Origin: Gordonia sp. SID5947
GTDB taxonomy: Bacteria > Actinomycetota > Actinomycetes > Mycobacteriales > Mycobacteriaceae
DNA length: 64,000 nucleotides
Direction of reading: 5' to 3'
NCBI RefSeq assembly: GCF_009862785.1
Contig: NZ_WWHU01000001.1
Span: 1,550,001 to 1,614,000, forward strand
Of this stretch, positions 16,412-25,608 are shown one piece after another. The position numbers and the translations under genes were made by a program. The number at the start of each line of letters is the position of its first letter. Position 1 is the stretch's first letter. The notes beneath the pieces are model-generated. The model worked only from the letters and a program-made list of their open reading frames with translations. It made no database searches and was not told the DNA's origin.

Positions 16412-19400
16412 GTGAGCAGTTCGATTTCAGATTTCGGACAAAATACGTGGCTGGTCGAGGAAATGTACCAGCAGTACAAGAAGGACCCCACGTCAGTTGA
16501 TCCGAGCTGGCACGAGTTCCTCGCCACTTACGACCCGAGCGTGAACGGCGTGTCCGAGGCGGGCACGACCGCCGGCAACAACGGCGCGGCCTCGGGTGCC
16601 GGCACCACCGAGAGCGCCCCGGCCGCCGCGACGTCCGCCACAGCGCAGACGCCCGCGCCCACCACCAAGGCCTCGAGCTCGCAGAACAAGCAGGTGACAC
16701 TCGACCAGCAGCCCACCGCCAGCACCCCGGCACGCAAGTCCGGACCCGCGCGGGAATCGACTGCCACCAAGGCGGCATCGGGCCAGAGCACCGCGAGCCG
16801 CGACGGCTCGTCCCGGTCGCACAACAAGGCGAAGAGCCCGGTGGACGCGGCCGGCTCGACCCCCTCGGAGGACGAGAACAAGGTACTGCGCGGCCCGGCT
16901 GCGGCGATCGCCAAGAACATGTCCGCGTCGCTCAAGGTGCCGACCGCGACAAGCGTGCGCGCCATCCCGGCGAAGCTGATGATCGACAACCGCATCGTCA
17001 TCAACAACCATCTCGCCCGCACCCGCGGCGGCAAGATCAGCTTCACCCACATCCTCGGGTACGCGATCGTCCAGGCGATCAAGGCATTCCCGAACATGAA
17101 CCGCCATTTCGCCGAGGTCGACGGCAAACCCAACGTCGTCACCCCGGCCCACACCAACCTCGGTCTGGCCATCGATCTGGTCGGCAAGGACGGTAACCGC
17201 ACACTCGTGGTCGCGGCCATCAAGGGTTGCGAGACCATGGGTTTCGCCGAGTTCTACTCCGCTTATCAGGACATCGTGCGCCGCGCGCGCGACGGCAAGC
17301 TGACCGGTGACGATTTCGCCGGCGTGTCCATCTCGCTCACCAACCCGGGAACGATCGGCACCGTCCACTCCGTGCCACGCCTGATGAAGGGCCAGGGCGC
17401 GATCATCGGTGCCGGTGCGATGGAGTACCCCGCCGAGTTCCAGGGTGCGAGCGACGAGCAGATCGCCGAACTCGGTGTCGGCAAGCTGATGACGCTGACG
17501 TCGACGTACGACCACCGCATCATCCAGGGTGCTGAGTCAGGCGACTTCCTGCGGACCATCCACGAACTGCTCCTCGACGACGCGTTCTACGACGAGATCT
17601 TCACCGCGTTCCACATCCCCTACGAGCCGGTCCGCTGGCGTCGTGACATCCCGGCCGGACTCGTCGACAAGAGCACCCGGGTGCTGGAACTCATTGCCGC
17701 GTACCGCAGTCGCGGTCATCTGATGGCCGACATCGATCCGCTGATGCTCGACAGTGACGCGCGGGCGAGCCATCCAGACCTCAACGTGCTGACCTACGGC
17801 CTGACCCTCTGGGATCTCGACCGCGCTTTCAGCGTCGGCGGATTCCACGGCCAGGACAAGATGAAGCTTCGCGACGTGCTGTCGATTCTGCGCGACGCAT
17901 ACTGCCGTCACATCGGTGTGGAGTACACCCACATCCTGGAACCCGAGCAGCAGCGGTGGGTACAGGAACGCGTCGAGGTCAAGCACGTCAAGCCGCCGGT
18001 CGCCGAGCAGAAGTACATTCTGTCCAAGCTCAATGCGGCGGAGGCTTTCGAGACCTTCCTGCAGACGAAGTACGTCGGACAGAAGCGCTTCTCGCTGGAA
18101 GGCGCCGAAGCGGTCATCCCGATGATGGATGCGGTGATCGACCAAGGCGCCGAGCACAGCCTCGAAGAAGTCGTCATCGGCATGCCCCACCGCGGCCGCC
18201 TCAACGTTCTCGCCAACATCGTGGGCAAGCCCTACTCGAAGATCTTCACCGAGTTCGAGGGCAACCTGAACCCCTCGCAGGCACACGGTTCCGGCGATGT
18301 GAAGTACCACCTCGGCGCCGAGGGCAAGTACTACCAGATGTTCGGCGACAACGAGATCAACGTGTCGCTGACCGCCAATCCCAGTCACCTCGAGGCCGTC
18401 GACCCGGTTCTCGAAGGCCTGGTCCGTGCCAAGCAGGACCTCCTCGGTGACGAGGACTCGTTCCCGATCCTGCCGCTGATGCTGCACGGCGACGCGGCCT
18501 TCGCCGGTCAGGGTGTGGTCGCCGAGACGTTGAACATGGCGATGCTCCCGGGGTACCGCACCGGCGGCACCATCCACATCGTGGTGAACAACCAGGTCGG
18601 TTTCACCACCGCGCCCGAGCATTCCCGTTCGACCGAGTACTGCACCGACGTCGCAAAGATGATCGGCGCGCCGATCTTCCACGTCAACGGCGACGACCCC
18701 GAGGCGTGTGTGTGGGTCGCGAAGCTGGCCGTCGACTACCGGCAGGCCTTCGGCAAGGACGTGGTGATCGACCTCGTCTGCTTCCGTCGCCGCGGCCACA
18801 ACGAGGGCGACGACCCGTCGATGACCCAGCCGGCGATGTACGAGGTGATCGACACCAAGCGCGGCGTCCGCAAGAGCTACACCGAAGCCCTGATCGGTCG
18901 TGGTGACATCTCGACCAAGGAGGCCGAGGACGCGCTGCGTGACTACCAGGGTCAGCTCGAGCGCGTGTTCAACGAGGTCAAGGAACTCGAGAAGTACAGC
19001 GCCGAGCCGAGTCCGTCCATCCAGGCCGATCAGACCTTGCCGACCAAGCTGGTGACGGCCGTCGACAAGGAGGTCCTCACCAGCATCGGTGATGCATTCG
19101 TGAACGTCCCCGAGGGGTTCACACCGCATCCGCGGGTGAAGCCGGTGCTCGAACGTCGCCAGGAGATGTCGCGCCACGGCGGTGTCGACTGGGCGTTCGC
19201 CGAGCTCCTGGCGTTCGGTTCGCTGGTCCTCGAGGGCCGCACCGTCCGGCTCTCCGGGCAGGATTCGCGCCGCGGTACCTTCACCCAGCGCCACTCGGTG
19301 CTCATCGATCGCGACAGCGGCACCGAGTACACCCCGCTCAACCACCTCAAGCCGGTGAACGGTGACGATGCCGACGGCAACGGCGGCCGCTTCATGGCCT

Positions 19401-20248
19401 ACGACTCGCCACTGTCCGAGTTCGCCGTGGTCGGTTTCGAGTACGGCTACTCGGTCGGCAATCCGGACGCCCTGGTGATGTGGGAGGCCCAGTTCGGTGA
19501 CTTCGTCAACGGCGCCCAGTCGATCATCGACGAGTTCATCTCGTCCGGTGAGGCGAAGTGGGGCCAGCTGTCCGACGTCGTCCTGCTGCTCCCCCACGGA
19601 CATGAGGGACAGGGGCCCGACCACACCTCCGGTCGTATCGAACGCTTCCTGCAGTTGTGCGCCGAGGGCTCGATGACCGTCGCAGTTCCGTCGACGCCGG
19701 CGAGCTACTTCCACCTGCTGCGTCGCCACGTGCTCGACGGCATCAGCCGCCCTCTGGTCGTGTTCACGCCGAAGTCGATGCTGCGCAACAAGCAGGCGGT
19801 CAGCCCGATCGAGGACTTCACCGATGACAAGTTCCGGTCGGTCATCGACGACCCGAGGTTCATCTCGGGCGACGGCGATCGCAACAAGGTCAAGCGCGTG
19901 CTGCTGGTGAGCGGCAAGCTCTACTACGAGCTCGCCGCCCGCCGCGACAAGGAGAAGCGCGACGACATCGCGGTGGTCCGGATCGAGCAGCTCTATCCGG
20001 TGCCGCACCGTCGTCTCCGCAACACCCTCGAGCAGTACGGCAACGCCGACGACTTCGTCTGGGTGCAGGAAGAGCCGGCCAACCAGGGGCCGTGGCCGTT
20101 CCTGGGCCTGTGGCTGCCCGAGATGCTGCCCGACCTTCTCAAGGGGCTGCGCCGCGCCTCACGTCGCCCGATGTCGGCGCCGTCGTCGGGCTCGAGCAAG
20201 GTGCATGCCGTCGAGCAGCAGGAGATCCTCGACGAGGCGTTCGGCTGA
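16412..20248 (+). CDS. kgd: Multifunctional 2-oxoglutarate metabolism enzyme Kgd (SucA-type)
   Basis: 1278 aa. In mycobacteria Kgd acts as E1 of the 2-oxoglutarate dehydrogenase complex, as a 2-oxoglutarate decarboxylase and as a carboligase. Domains in order: an E1 N-terminal peptide ([24 protein letters not shown]), an Ala/Ser/Thr-rich linker (about 45-150), an E2-like acyltransferase domain ending in the catalytic [15 protein letters not shown] (His near 368), then the thiamine-diphosphate E1 domain with [17 protein letters not shown] near 692 and [16 protein letters not shown] at 16412 is chosen by comparison with the family N-terminus; a TTG at 16394 would add six residues. GAGG lies 12 nt upstream, a weak site. 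A possible -10 (TAGTCT) sits at about 16345 in the 136-nt leader region. A strong hairpin terminator follows. Confidence 0.97.
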   Translation: MSSSISDFGQNTWLVEEMYQQYKKDPTSVDPSWHEFLATYDPSVNGVSEAGTTAGNNGAASGAGTTESAPAAATSATAQTPAPTTKASSSQNKQVTLDQQPTASTPARKSGPARESTATKAASGQSTASRDGSSRSHNKAKSPVDAAGSTPSEDENKVLRGPAAAIAKNMSASLKVPTATSVRAIPAKLMIDNRIVINNHLARTRGGKISFTHILGYAIVQAIKAFPNMNRHFAEVDGKPNVVTPAHTNLGLAIDLVGKDGNRTLVVAAIKGCETMGFAEFYSAYQDIVRRARDGKLTGDDFAGVSISLTNPGTIGTVHSVPRLMKGQGAIIGAGAMEYPAEFQGASDEQIAELGVGKLMTLTSTYDHRIIQGAESGDFLRTIHELLLDDAFYDEIFTAFHIPYEPVRWRRDIPAGLVDKSTRVLELIAAYRSRGHLMADIDPLMLDSDARASHPDLNVLTYGLTLWDLDRAFSVGGFHGQDKMKLRDVLSILRDAYCRHIGVEYTHILEPEQQRWVQERVEVKHVKPPVAEQKYILSKLNAAEAFETFLQTKYVGQKRFSLEGAEAVIPMMDAVIDQGAEHSLEEVVIGMPHRGRLNVLANIVGKPYSKIFTEFEGNLNPSQAHGSGDVKYHLGAEGKYYQMFGDNEINVSLTANPSHLEAVDPVLEGLVRAKQDLLGDEDSFPILPLMLHGDAAFAGQGVVAETLNMAMLPGYRTGGTIHIVVNNQVGFTTAPEHSRSTEYCTDVAKMIGAPIFHVNGDDPEACVWVAKLAVDYRQAFGKDVVIDLVCFRRRGHNEGDDPSMTQPAMYEVIDTKRGVRKSYTEALIGRGDISTKEAEDALRDYQGQLERVFNEVKELEKYSAEPSPSIQADQTLPTKLVTAVDKEVLTSIGDAFVNVPEGFTPHPRVKPVLERRQEMSRHGGVDWAFAELLAFGSLVLEGRTVRLSGQDSRRGTFTQRHSVLIDRDSGTEYTPLNHLKPVNGDDADGNGGRFMAYDSPLSEFAVVGFEYGYSVGNPDALVMWEAQFGDFVNGAQSIIDEFISSGEAKWGQLSDVVLLLPHGHEGQGPDHTSGRIERFLQLCAEGSMTVAVPSTPASYFHLLRRHVLDGISRPLVVFTPKSMLRNKQAVSPIEDFTDDKFRSVIDDPRFISGDGDRNKVKRVLLVSGKLYYELAARRDKEKRDDIAVVRIEQLYPVPHRRLRNTLEQYGNADDFVWVQEEPANQGPWPFLGLWLPEMLPDLLKGLRRASRRPMSAPSSGSSKVHAVEQQEILDEAFG

Positions 20249-20263
20249 TCTGACGTCTCGAGA

Positions 20264-20290
20264 GTGGCGGGTGCCCTGGGCACCCGCCAC
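20264..20290 (+). terminator. Strong hairpin terminator of kgd
   Basis: A perfect 12-bp stem (GTGGCGGGTGCC paired with GGCACCCGCCAC) with a 3-nt loop starts 16 nt after the kgd stop. There is no U-tract, but stem strength and position fit a terminator. Confidence 0.8.
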
Positions 20291-20363
20291 ACTTGTCTCG
20301 ACGCCCCCGGCCGCGCTCCACCCGACCCCCGCCCGCCGGCCACCCGGCCGGCCGGGCCCTACC

Positions 20364-20397
20364 CGCCGACAGCAACGTGTTTCGCGCCGACAGCAAC
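20364..20397 (+). repeat. Left inverted repeat: two 21-bp units beside the DUF559 gene
   Basis: Two copies of CGCCGACAGCAAC spaced exactly 21 nt apart, with the linker GTGTTTCG. The whole 34-bp segment matches the reverse complement of 21383-21416 at 32 of 34 positions. It ends 10 nt past the stop codon of the DUF559 gene, pointing toward that gene. Confidence 0.9.
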
Positions 20398-20407
20398 ACC
20401 ACGAACC

Positions 20408-21301
20408 TCAGAAGTAGCCTCCACGCGACCGCAACGCACGCTCGATCTCCATCACCACTCCCCACGGATCGGTCCGGAGCCGGGCCGCGTCGATGCGGAT
20501 GATGATCCAGCCGAGTTCGCGCAGTCGCGCGTCGCGAGTCTCGTCCCGCGCCCGCTGCGCCGGTGATGTGTGGAAATCCGCACCATCGAACTCGATCGCG
20601 ATCTTGGGTCGAACGTATCCGAGGTCGATGCGGGCGAAGATCCGTCCGTCGTCGTCGGCGACCTCGATCTGCAGTTCTGGGGCGGGTAGTTCCGATCGAT
20701 GCATCAGCAGACGCACCCAACTCTCGGGCGGAGACTCCGCATCGCCGTCCACCAGCGGAAGGATCTGTCGCAACTGGCGAATTCCGCGGTGCCCGTCGAA
20801 CCGTTCGGCATAGTGGCGCACCGCGTCTGGCTCGAAGCCGGTGGCACGCGCGAGGTCGTCGAGGTGGCCGAGCGCTCGCCATGGCGGCCCCACGCGGCCC
20901 AGGTCGAAGGCCGTCCGGACCACCGACGTCACCGCGACTTCATCGATCGCGACGACGTCGTCGGGCAGGAGGCCGGCTCGTCTCAGCACCTTGCGTCCAC
21001 GCCCGGGCCGATTTCCCGCCTCCGGGCCACGGACGAGCTCGATGGTGAAATCACCGTCATACCAGAGACCACCGTGCAAGATCTTCGCCGCGATCCCTCC
21101 GACGACCACGTCGCCTGGGGCGCAGCGACGCGTCAGAGCAATTCGCTCTCGCGGCGTGAGGATCGCCGTGCGCTCCACGTACTCGTTGCCGTGTAACCGG
21201 GCGAACGCGGCGTCGAACATCTCGGCCGTCATGTCGGAGCGTGCGAGTGACTGCTTCCGCCGTACGACGCGTCTGTCGGATTCCGGAGTCGGTGTGGTCA
21301 T
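20408..21301 (-). CDS. DUF559 / AbiEi-like protein with PD-(D/E)XK nuclease-type C-terminus
   Basis: 297 aa. The N-terminal two thirds follow the actinobacterial AbiEi/DUF559 layout: LTPRERIALTRRCAPGDVVVGGIAAKILHG, then VAIDEVAVTSVVRTAFDLGRVG. The C-terminal domain has the Vsr/DUF559-like endonuclease core: an acidic residue in ESPPESW, IDLGYVRPKIAIEFDGADFH (split D ... E-x-D pattern) and the distal RDARLRELGWIIIRI. A nuclease activity is an inference from this fold. ATG at 21301 is used (MTTPTPES). The gene is bracketed by inverted 21-bp repeat clusters, has no operon partner and sits between kgd and tetR, which makes it look like an inserted cassette. Base composition is slightly lower in GC in the flanks than in neighbours. 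Confidence 0.8.
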   Translation of the reverse strand: MTTPTPESDRRVVRRKQSLARSDMTAEMFDAAFARLHGNEYVERTAILTPRERIALTRRCAPGDVVVGGIAAKILHGGLWYDGDFTIELVRGPEAGNRPGRGRKVLRRAGLLPDDVVAIDEVAVTSVVRTAFDLGRVGPPWRALGHLDDLARATGFEPDAVRHYAERFDGHRGIRQLRQILPLVDGDAESPPESWVRLLMHRSELPAPELQIEVADDDGRIFARIDLGYVRPKIAIEFDGADFHTSPAQRARDETRDARLRELGWIIIRIDAARLRTDPWGVVMEIERALRSRGGYF

Positions 21302-21361
21302 GATGATTGGACGTACCGGGCCGCCGATCGGATTCGCCCCATCTCGCCGCCCGGGCCGGTC

Positions 21362-21466
21362 GTTGCCGTCGGCGGAATTTCGGTTGCTGTCAGCGCAAAA
21401 CACGTTGCTGTCGGCGAGATCCCGGTTGCCGTCGGCGGGATTTCGGTTGCTGTCGGCGCGGCGTCA
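21362..21466 (-). repeat. Right repeat array: five 21-bp tandem units
   Basis: GTTGC occurs at 21362, 21383, 21404, 21425 and 21446, an exact 21-nt period. Each unit begins GTTGC(T/C)GTC(G/A)GCG and ends in a variable 8-nt part such as GGATTTCG, AAAACACG or AGATCCCG. Units 2-3 form the 34-bp inverted counterpart of the left cluster. The array lies 61-165 nt upstream of the DUF559 start and its last unit runs into the tetR stop codon. Confidence 0.9.
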
Positions 21467-22075
21467 GGCCGGCGGGACGACGGCAGCGAGGGCCGGGAGC
21501 GCGGCACTGATCAGCGCCAGCAACTGATCGCGGTCGATCACCGGGTCGGTGAGCCATCTGATCGTGGTGTCCTCGACGAAGGAGATCCAGCCCTGGACGG
21601 TCATCTCGACGACAGGAGTCACCGCGATACCCAGCGCGGGCGCGTGATCGAGGACGCGGGCGGCCATGACGGCCCGGGTCTGGTCGAACACCTCCCGCAT
21701 CGCCGGATCGGCGCTCGACGACCCGCGCATGAAGGCCATGTATGCCTCGCGGTTGTCGGTCACGTAATCGATGAACGCCGACATCGAGGCCGAGAGCATC
21801 ACGAGCGGATCGCCGAGCGTGGGATCGGGCTCGGTGCACTCGAGCATCTCGGTCGCCTGCGCCCGGGCGATGCTGACGTGGAAATCCTGCTTCGACTCGA
21901 AGTAGTGGAACAGCAGCGCACGCGAGACACTCGCAGCCTCCGCGATCGCGTCGATCGACACCTGTTCGAGCGGTCGGTCGCGCACCATCTCGAGTCCGAG
22001 CTGGACGAGTTGGTCGCGGCGCGCTTCCGGACTCATCCGCGTGCGCTTGGCCGCCTGCGCAGAACCTGAGGTCAC
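21464..22075 (-). CDS. TetR-family transcriptional regulator
   Basis: 203 aa. The N-terminal HTH is clear: RRDQLVQLGLEMVRDRPLEQ, VSIDAIAEAASVSRALLFHY, then FESKQDFHVSIAR. The C-terminal ligand-binding domain (TetR_C type, residues 85-200) is helical with no recognisable ligand signature. Two GTG starts are possible (22081 and 22075); 22075 is preferred because TAGACT at 22082-22087 leaves a 6-nt gap, the leaderless spacing. The gene is divergent from the monooxygenase-dehydrogenase pair, which it most likely represses. Its stop codon lies within the last unit of the 21-bp repeat array. Confidence 0.9.
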   Translation of the reverse strand: MTSGSAQAAKRTRMSPEARRDQLVQLGLEMVRDRPLEQVSIDAIAEAASVSRALLFHYFESKQDFHVSIARAQATEMLECTEPDPTLGDPLVMLSASMSAFIDYVTDNREAYMAFMRGSSSADPAMREVFDQTRAVMAARVLDHAPALGIAVTPVVEMTVQGWISFVEDTTIRWLTDPVIDRDQLLALISAALPALAAVVPPA

Positions 22076-22081
22076 CGCCAC

Positions 22082-22087
22082 AGTCTA
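22082..22087 (-). promoter_or_regulatory. Probable -10 box of tetR
   Basis: TAGACT on the minus strand, 6 nt before the preferred GTG at 22075. Confidence 0.4.
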
Positions 22088-22137
22088 TGTGTCCTCTCGG
22101 TCGCGATCGGTACTGGTCGACTCCACCGTAGGCCTCT

Positions 22138-22154
22138 ATTGATCAATATTCAAT
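22138..22154. promoter_or_regulatory. Candidate TetR operator, ATTGA-N7-TCAAT
   Basis: The inverted repeat ATTGA/TCAAT with a 7-nt spacer (17 bp in all) is AT-rich and sits between tetR and the monooxygenase gene, just upstream of the -35 of the latter. A related half-site ATTGA recurs at 22160-22164 beside TTCAGT. Confidence 0.5.
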
Positions 22155-22160
22155 AAGCTA

Positions 22161-22190
22161 TTGACGACTGTTCAGTAGAACCCTTATCGT
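22161..22190 (+). promoter_or_regulatory. Promoter of the monooxygenase-dehydrogenase operon
   Basis: TTGACG at 22161-22166 and TATCGT at 22185-22190 are separated by 18 nt. The -10 box ends 6 nt before the ATG, so the mRNA is probably leaderless. Confidence 0.55.
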
Positions 22191-22196
22191 GGGACC

Positions 22197-23732
22197 ATGA
22201 CAATGATCGATGTACAGATCGCCATCATCGGGGCAGGCTTCTCCGGCCTGGGCGCAGCCATCAAGCTCAAGCAGAACGGCTTCGACGATTTCGTGGTCCT
22301 GGACCGCGGTTCGGATTTCGGCGGCACCTGGCGCGACAACACGTATCCGGGCGCGGCCTGCGACGTGCCGTCGCATCTCTACTCGTATTCCTTCGCCCAC
22401 AATCCGGAGTGGTCACGTTCGTACTCCCATCAGCCGGAGATCCATCGCTACATCACCGATGTCGCGGACAAGCATGCCGTCTACTCCCACACCCGGTTCC
22501 ACACCGAGGTCGAGCACGCCGAGTGGCACGAGGACGAGCGTCGCTGGATCCTCGACGTGGTGCGCGACGGCCGGCGCGAACAGGTTCGTGCGCAGATCAT
22601 GATCGGCGCGATCGGCCCACTCTGTGAACCCAACCTCCCCGACATCGACGGCTTCGAGGGCTACCAGGGCAAGATCGTGCACTCGGCCCGTTGGGACAAC
22701 GATTACGACTTCACCGGCAAGCGCGTCGCGGTGATCGGCACAGGCGCATCCGCCATCCAGCTGGTGCCCGAGCTCGCGAAGGTGGCCGGGCGGGTCGACG
22801 TCTACCAGCGGACCGCGCCCTGGATCGTCCCGCGCACCGAACGTCCCTACTCGGCCACCGAGAAGTGGGCCTTCGCCAAGGTTCCCGGCTACCAATCGGC
22901 GGTGCGTGGCGCGATCTACGCGATGAACGAGGTGACCGCGTTCGGCCTGACCTACTCGCCCAAGTCGCTCAAGCCCGTCGAGCTGGTGTGCCGCGCGAAC
23001 ATCGCCCGCGCCATCCGCGACCCGGAACTCCGCGCGAAGGCGACCCCGACATTCCAGGTGGGTTGCAAGCGCATCCTGCGGTCCAACGAGTGGTATCCCG
23101 CGATCGCGCGTCCGAACGTCGATCTCATCACCGACGGCATCGCCTCCATCACAGACAACGGGATCGCCGCAAAGGACGGCACCGTTCGGGAGGCCGATGT
23201 GATCGTGGTGGCGACCGGCTTCCACGTGACCGACTCCCCCGTCTTCGACAAGATCGTCGGCGCTGCCGGACGCAGCCTCGCCAATGTGTGGGACGAGATC
23301 GGCATGCAGGGCTACAAGGGTTCGTTCGTCAACGGCTTCCCGAACATGATGCTGATGGTCGGACCGTCCACCGGGCTGGGCCACACGTCGATGGTGTACA
23401 TGATCGAATCCCAACTGAACTACCTTGTCGACTATCTGAAGACGGTTCGCGCGCAGGGCATCACACGCACGGACGTCACGCTGGAGGCCCAGCAGCGATA
23501 CAACGCGCAGGTCCAGCACGATCTGCGCAACAGCGTGTGGGTCAACGGCGGCTGCGCGTCCTGGTACAAAGACCACCACGGCAACATCACCACTCTGTGG
23601 CCGGGATTCACGTTCAACTTCCGTCGTATCACCAGGCAGTTCGACATCGCGGCCTACGATGTGGAGCGTCGCGGCGCGCGGGACGCCGGCGCCGAACCCG
23701 CTGTCCCGCAGTCCGCACCGGCCACCGCCTGA
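22197..23732 (+). CDS. Flavin-containing / Baeyer-Villiger-type monooxygenase
   Basis: 511 aa. An FAD-binding Rossmann motif GAGFSGLG is at residues 12-19, followed by GGTWRDNTYPGAACDVPSHLY. The Baeyer-Villiger fingerprint (FxGxxxHxxxW) is present as FEGYQGKIVHSARWD near residue 152, and the NADPH Rossmann motif GTGASA is near 181. The enzyme should insert oxygen beside a ketone or oxidise a heteroatom; the substrate is not evident. It is first in an operon with the short-chain dehydrogenase, a pairing seen when an alcohol is oxidised to a ketone and then to an ester. Divergent tetR probably controls it. Start ATG at 22197 follows the promoter directly. Confidence 0.93.
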   Translation: MTMIDVQIAIIGAGFSGLGAAIKLKQNGFDDFVVLDRGSDFGGTWRDNTYPGAACDVPSHLYSYSFAHNPEWSRSYSHQPEIHRYITDVADKHAVYSHTRFHTEVEHAEWHEDERRWILDVVRDGRREQVRAQIMIGAIGPLCEPNLPDIDGFEGYQGKIVHSARWDNDYDFTGKRVAVIGTGASAIQLVPELAKVAGRVDVYQRTAPWIVPRTERPYSATEKWAFAKVPGYQSAVRGAIYAMNEVTAFGLTYSPKSLKPVELVCRANIARAIRDPELRAKATPTFQVGCKRILRSNEWYPAIARPNVDLITDGIASITDNGIAAKDGTVREADVIVVATGFHVTDSPVFDKIVGAAGRSLANVWDEIGMQGYKGSFVNGFPNMMLMVGPSTGLGHTSMVYMIESQLNYLVDYLKTVRAQGITRTDVTLEAQQRYNAQVQHDLRNSVWVNGGCASWYKDHHGNITTLWPGFTFNFRRITRQFDIAAYDVERRGARDAGAEPAVPQSAPATA

Positions 23733-23763
23733 TCGCCGCATCACACCGAACCGAGGAGTACAC

Positions 23764-24594
23764 ATGAAGGACTTTCGCGACAAAGTCGTCGTCATCACCG
23801 GCGCGGGGTCGGGTATGGGCCGTGATCTCGCGGTCAAACTCGCACGCAAGGGCGCCAAACTCGCCATCTCGGACATGAACCCGGATGGGTTGGCGACGAC
23901 CGAGAAACTCGTCGCCGAGACCGGCGCCGCGGTCCACGCCCAGCTGCTCAACGTCGCCGAGCGTGAAGCTGTGCTCGACTACGCGGAAACCGTTGTGGCC
24001 CACTACGGCAAGGTCAACGTGATCTTCAACAACGCCGGGATCGCCCACCACGGGGAGATCGAACGTACCGAGTTCAAGGACATCGAGCGCGTCATGGATG
24101 TCGACTACTGGGGCGTGGTCAACGGCACCAAGGCGTTCCTGCCGCACATCATCGCGTCCGGCGACGGACACATCGTCAACACGTCGTCGCTGTTCGGGTT
24201 GCTCTCCGAACCCGGCCAGGCCGCGTACAACTCGGCGAAGTTCGCCGTGCGCGGCTTCACCGAGTCCCTCAACCAGGAGATGATCCTGGCCAAGCACCCG
24301 GTCAAGGTCACGTGTGTGCATCCCGGTGGCATCAAGACCGCGATCGCCCGCAACGCCACCACTTCCGGTGATCACGATCAGAAGAAGTCCGCAGAATTCT
24401 TCGACCGCTATCTCGCCCGGATGACCTCCGAGGATGCGGCCGACGTGATCATCAACGGCGTGCAGAAGAATCGGGCCCGGGTGCTGGTCGGGGCGGACGC
24501 CAAGCTGCTCGACCTCTGGGTGCGCCTGGTCGCATCCGGCTACCAGGGCATCACTGCACGCGTGACCGGTTGGGCACTCGGCAAGGCGAAGTGA
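23764..24594 (+). CDS. Short-chain dehydrogenase/reductase
   Basis: 276 aa classical SDR. The cofactor motif TGAGSGMG is at residues 12-19, the NNAG motif follows near 89, and the active-site Tyr and Lys are in YNSAK (Y155, K159) with the Ser in NTSSLFG. The D-M-N segment after the second beta strand suggests NAD(H) preference (inference). ATG at 23764 has GAGGAG 7 nt upstream. It follows the monooxygenase by 31 nt in the same operon and likely oxidises an alcohol to the ketone used by it. Confidence 0.92.
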   Translation: MKDFRDKVVVITGAGSGMGRDLAVKLARKGAKLAISDMNPDGLATTEKLVAETGAAVHAQLLNVAEREAVLDYAETVVAHYGKVNVIFNNAGIAHHGEIERTEFKDIERVMDVDYWGVVNGTKAFLPHIIASGDGHIVNTSSLFGLLSEPGQAAYNSAKFAVRGFTESLNQEMILAKHPVKVTCVHPGGIKTAIARNATTSGDHDQKKSAEFFDRYLARMTSEDAADVIINGVQKNRARVLVGADAKLLDLWVRLVASGYQGITARVTGWALGKAK

Positions 24595-24624
24595 CCGCCG
24601 CCGCCGGCGGGTGGCCGTGCCGAC

Positions 24625-25596
24625 CTACAGACCGTGTTCGGCCAGCCACCCGTTGGCGAGAACGGCGGCGGGTTCGCCCGCGGCGGCCTTTCTCGCCAGG
24701 GTCGCCAGATCCGCGGTGGTCATCTCGCCGGCCACCTTGTTGACCGTTTTCACCTGATCGCGTGACAGCGCCGCCGTCCGGTACACCGGCACCAACTGCT
24801 CGGCGCGCGGCCCCGTCGCGAGCTCCTCGTCGCCGTTCGGGGCGGCCTCGTGAGTCGATCGCGAGGGTGAGGTCTCGGCGGTGCCCGACGCACCGTCGTC
24901 CTTTGCCGATTTGGGTGCGGTGAGCGCCCGGATGTCCCCGGAGACGCCCTCGGCATCGTCGCCCGCGACGTCGAGCGGGGTGAGGAGACCGACGGCCCCA
25001 CCACCGGCGACCCGCCGGACGACCGCGGAAGTGGATGGCACCGATTCCACCGGGCCGAATCGGCAGCCTGCCGCGCTGAGCGCATCGACCGTCGGTCCGT
25101 CCGGGGCCCCCACCACCACCAGCGGCAGGCCTGGCGACAGTCGCGCGCAGTCCGCCAGCGCGGTGACGCCGCCCCGGTCGGCGACCGAGGCAGCGACGAA
25201 GACCTGCGGGGTGGCCGAGACAGTTGTCGCATCGCCGACGGAGACACCTTGCGGCAGTGACCGATTCAGCTCGGTGTACACGGCATCGGCAGTGGGCGGG
25301 GCCGATTGCGGTGCGAGTTCTGCCAGCAGCCGCCCGCTGAATGCCGGAAAGAGGTCGACTGTGGTGGCATCCATGTCGTCGAGCAGGGAACGATAGGTCC
25401 CTCGCGGCACGGTCATCGAGACAGCGCTGCCGGCGTGCCGCAACGCACCCGCATAGATCTGCGCCATCACCTGCATCGACGGAGATGCGGGCGCCCCCAT
25501 CACCAGCTGTCCCGCCGATGGCGCAGACTCCGAGCACCCGGCCACTGCGGCGAGGGCGAGGACCGTCAGGATCGCTGTCGCGGCACGCTTGATCAC
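24625..25596 (-). CDS. ABC-type substrate-binding lipoprotein, glycine-betaine (OpuAC/ProX) type
   Basis: 323 aa. The signal peptide ends in a lipobox with Cys21 (LAAVAGC), so the mature protein is lipid-anchored outside the membrane. The body shows the two-lobe OpuAC arrangement: QVMAQIYAGALRHAGSAV, DATTVDLFPAFSGRLL, and a C-terminal KTVNKVAGEMTTADLATL segment. An acidic, low-complexity stretch of about 60 residues (near 215-265) is inserted ahead of the last segment. No permease or ATPase gene is adjacent, so the transporter partner must be elsewhere. TAACGT ends 6 nt before the GTG start. It is convergent with the SDR gene. Confidence 0.8.
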   Translation of the reverse strand: MIKRAATAILTVLALAAVAGCSESAPSAGQLVMGAPASPSMQVMAQIYAGALRHAGSAVSMTVPRGTYRSLLDDMDATTVDLFPAFSGRLLAELAPQSAPPTADAVYTELNRSLPQGVSVGDATTVSATPQVFVAASVADRGGVTALADCARLSPGLPLVVVGAPDGPTVDALSAAGCRFGPVESVPSTSAVVRRVAGGGAVGLLTPLDVAGDDAEGVSGDIRALTAPKSAKDDGASGTAETSPSRSTHEAAPNGDEELATGPRAEQLVPVYRTAALSRDQVKTVNKVAGEMTTADLATLARKAAAGEPAAVLANGWLAEHGL

Positions 25597-25602
25597 GCCA
25601 CC

Positions 25603-25608
25603 ACGTTA
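25603..25608 (-). promoter_or_regulatory. Probable -10 box of the binding lipoprotein
   Basis: TAACGT on the minus strand, 6 nt before the GTG at 25596. It overlaps the stop codon of the MarC gene, so the lipoprotein may be both read through from marC and transcribed from its own leaderless promoter. Confidence 0.4.

Noticed and set aside
17537..20008. 823-codon open frame on the minus strand inside kgd
   Set aside because: Fully antisense to the conserved E1 domain; composition is biased and no motif or start signal is present.
20364..21416. Insertion sequence or MITE around the DUF559 gene
   Set aside because: No DDE, HUH or serine/tyrosine recombinase motif is present in the encoded protein, and target-site duplications cannot be recognised because the right repeat continues as an array.
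21362..21466. CRISPR array at the 21-bp repeats
   Set aside because: The units are directly tandem with only 8 variable bases between cores, not repeats separated by 30-40-bp unique spacers, and no cas gene is present.
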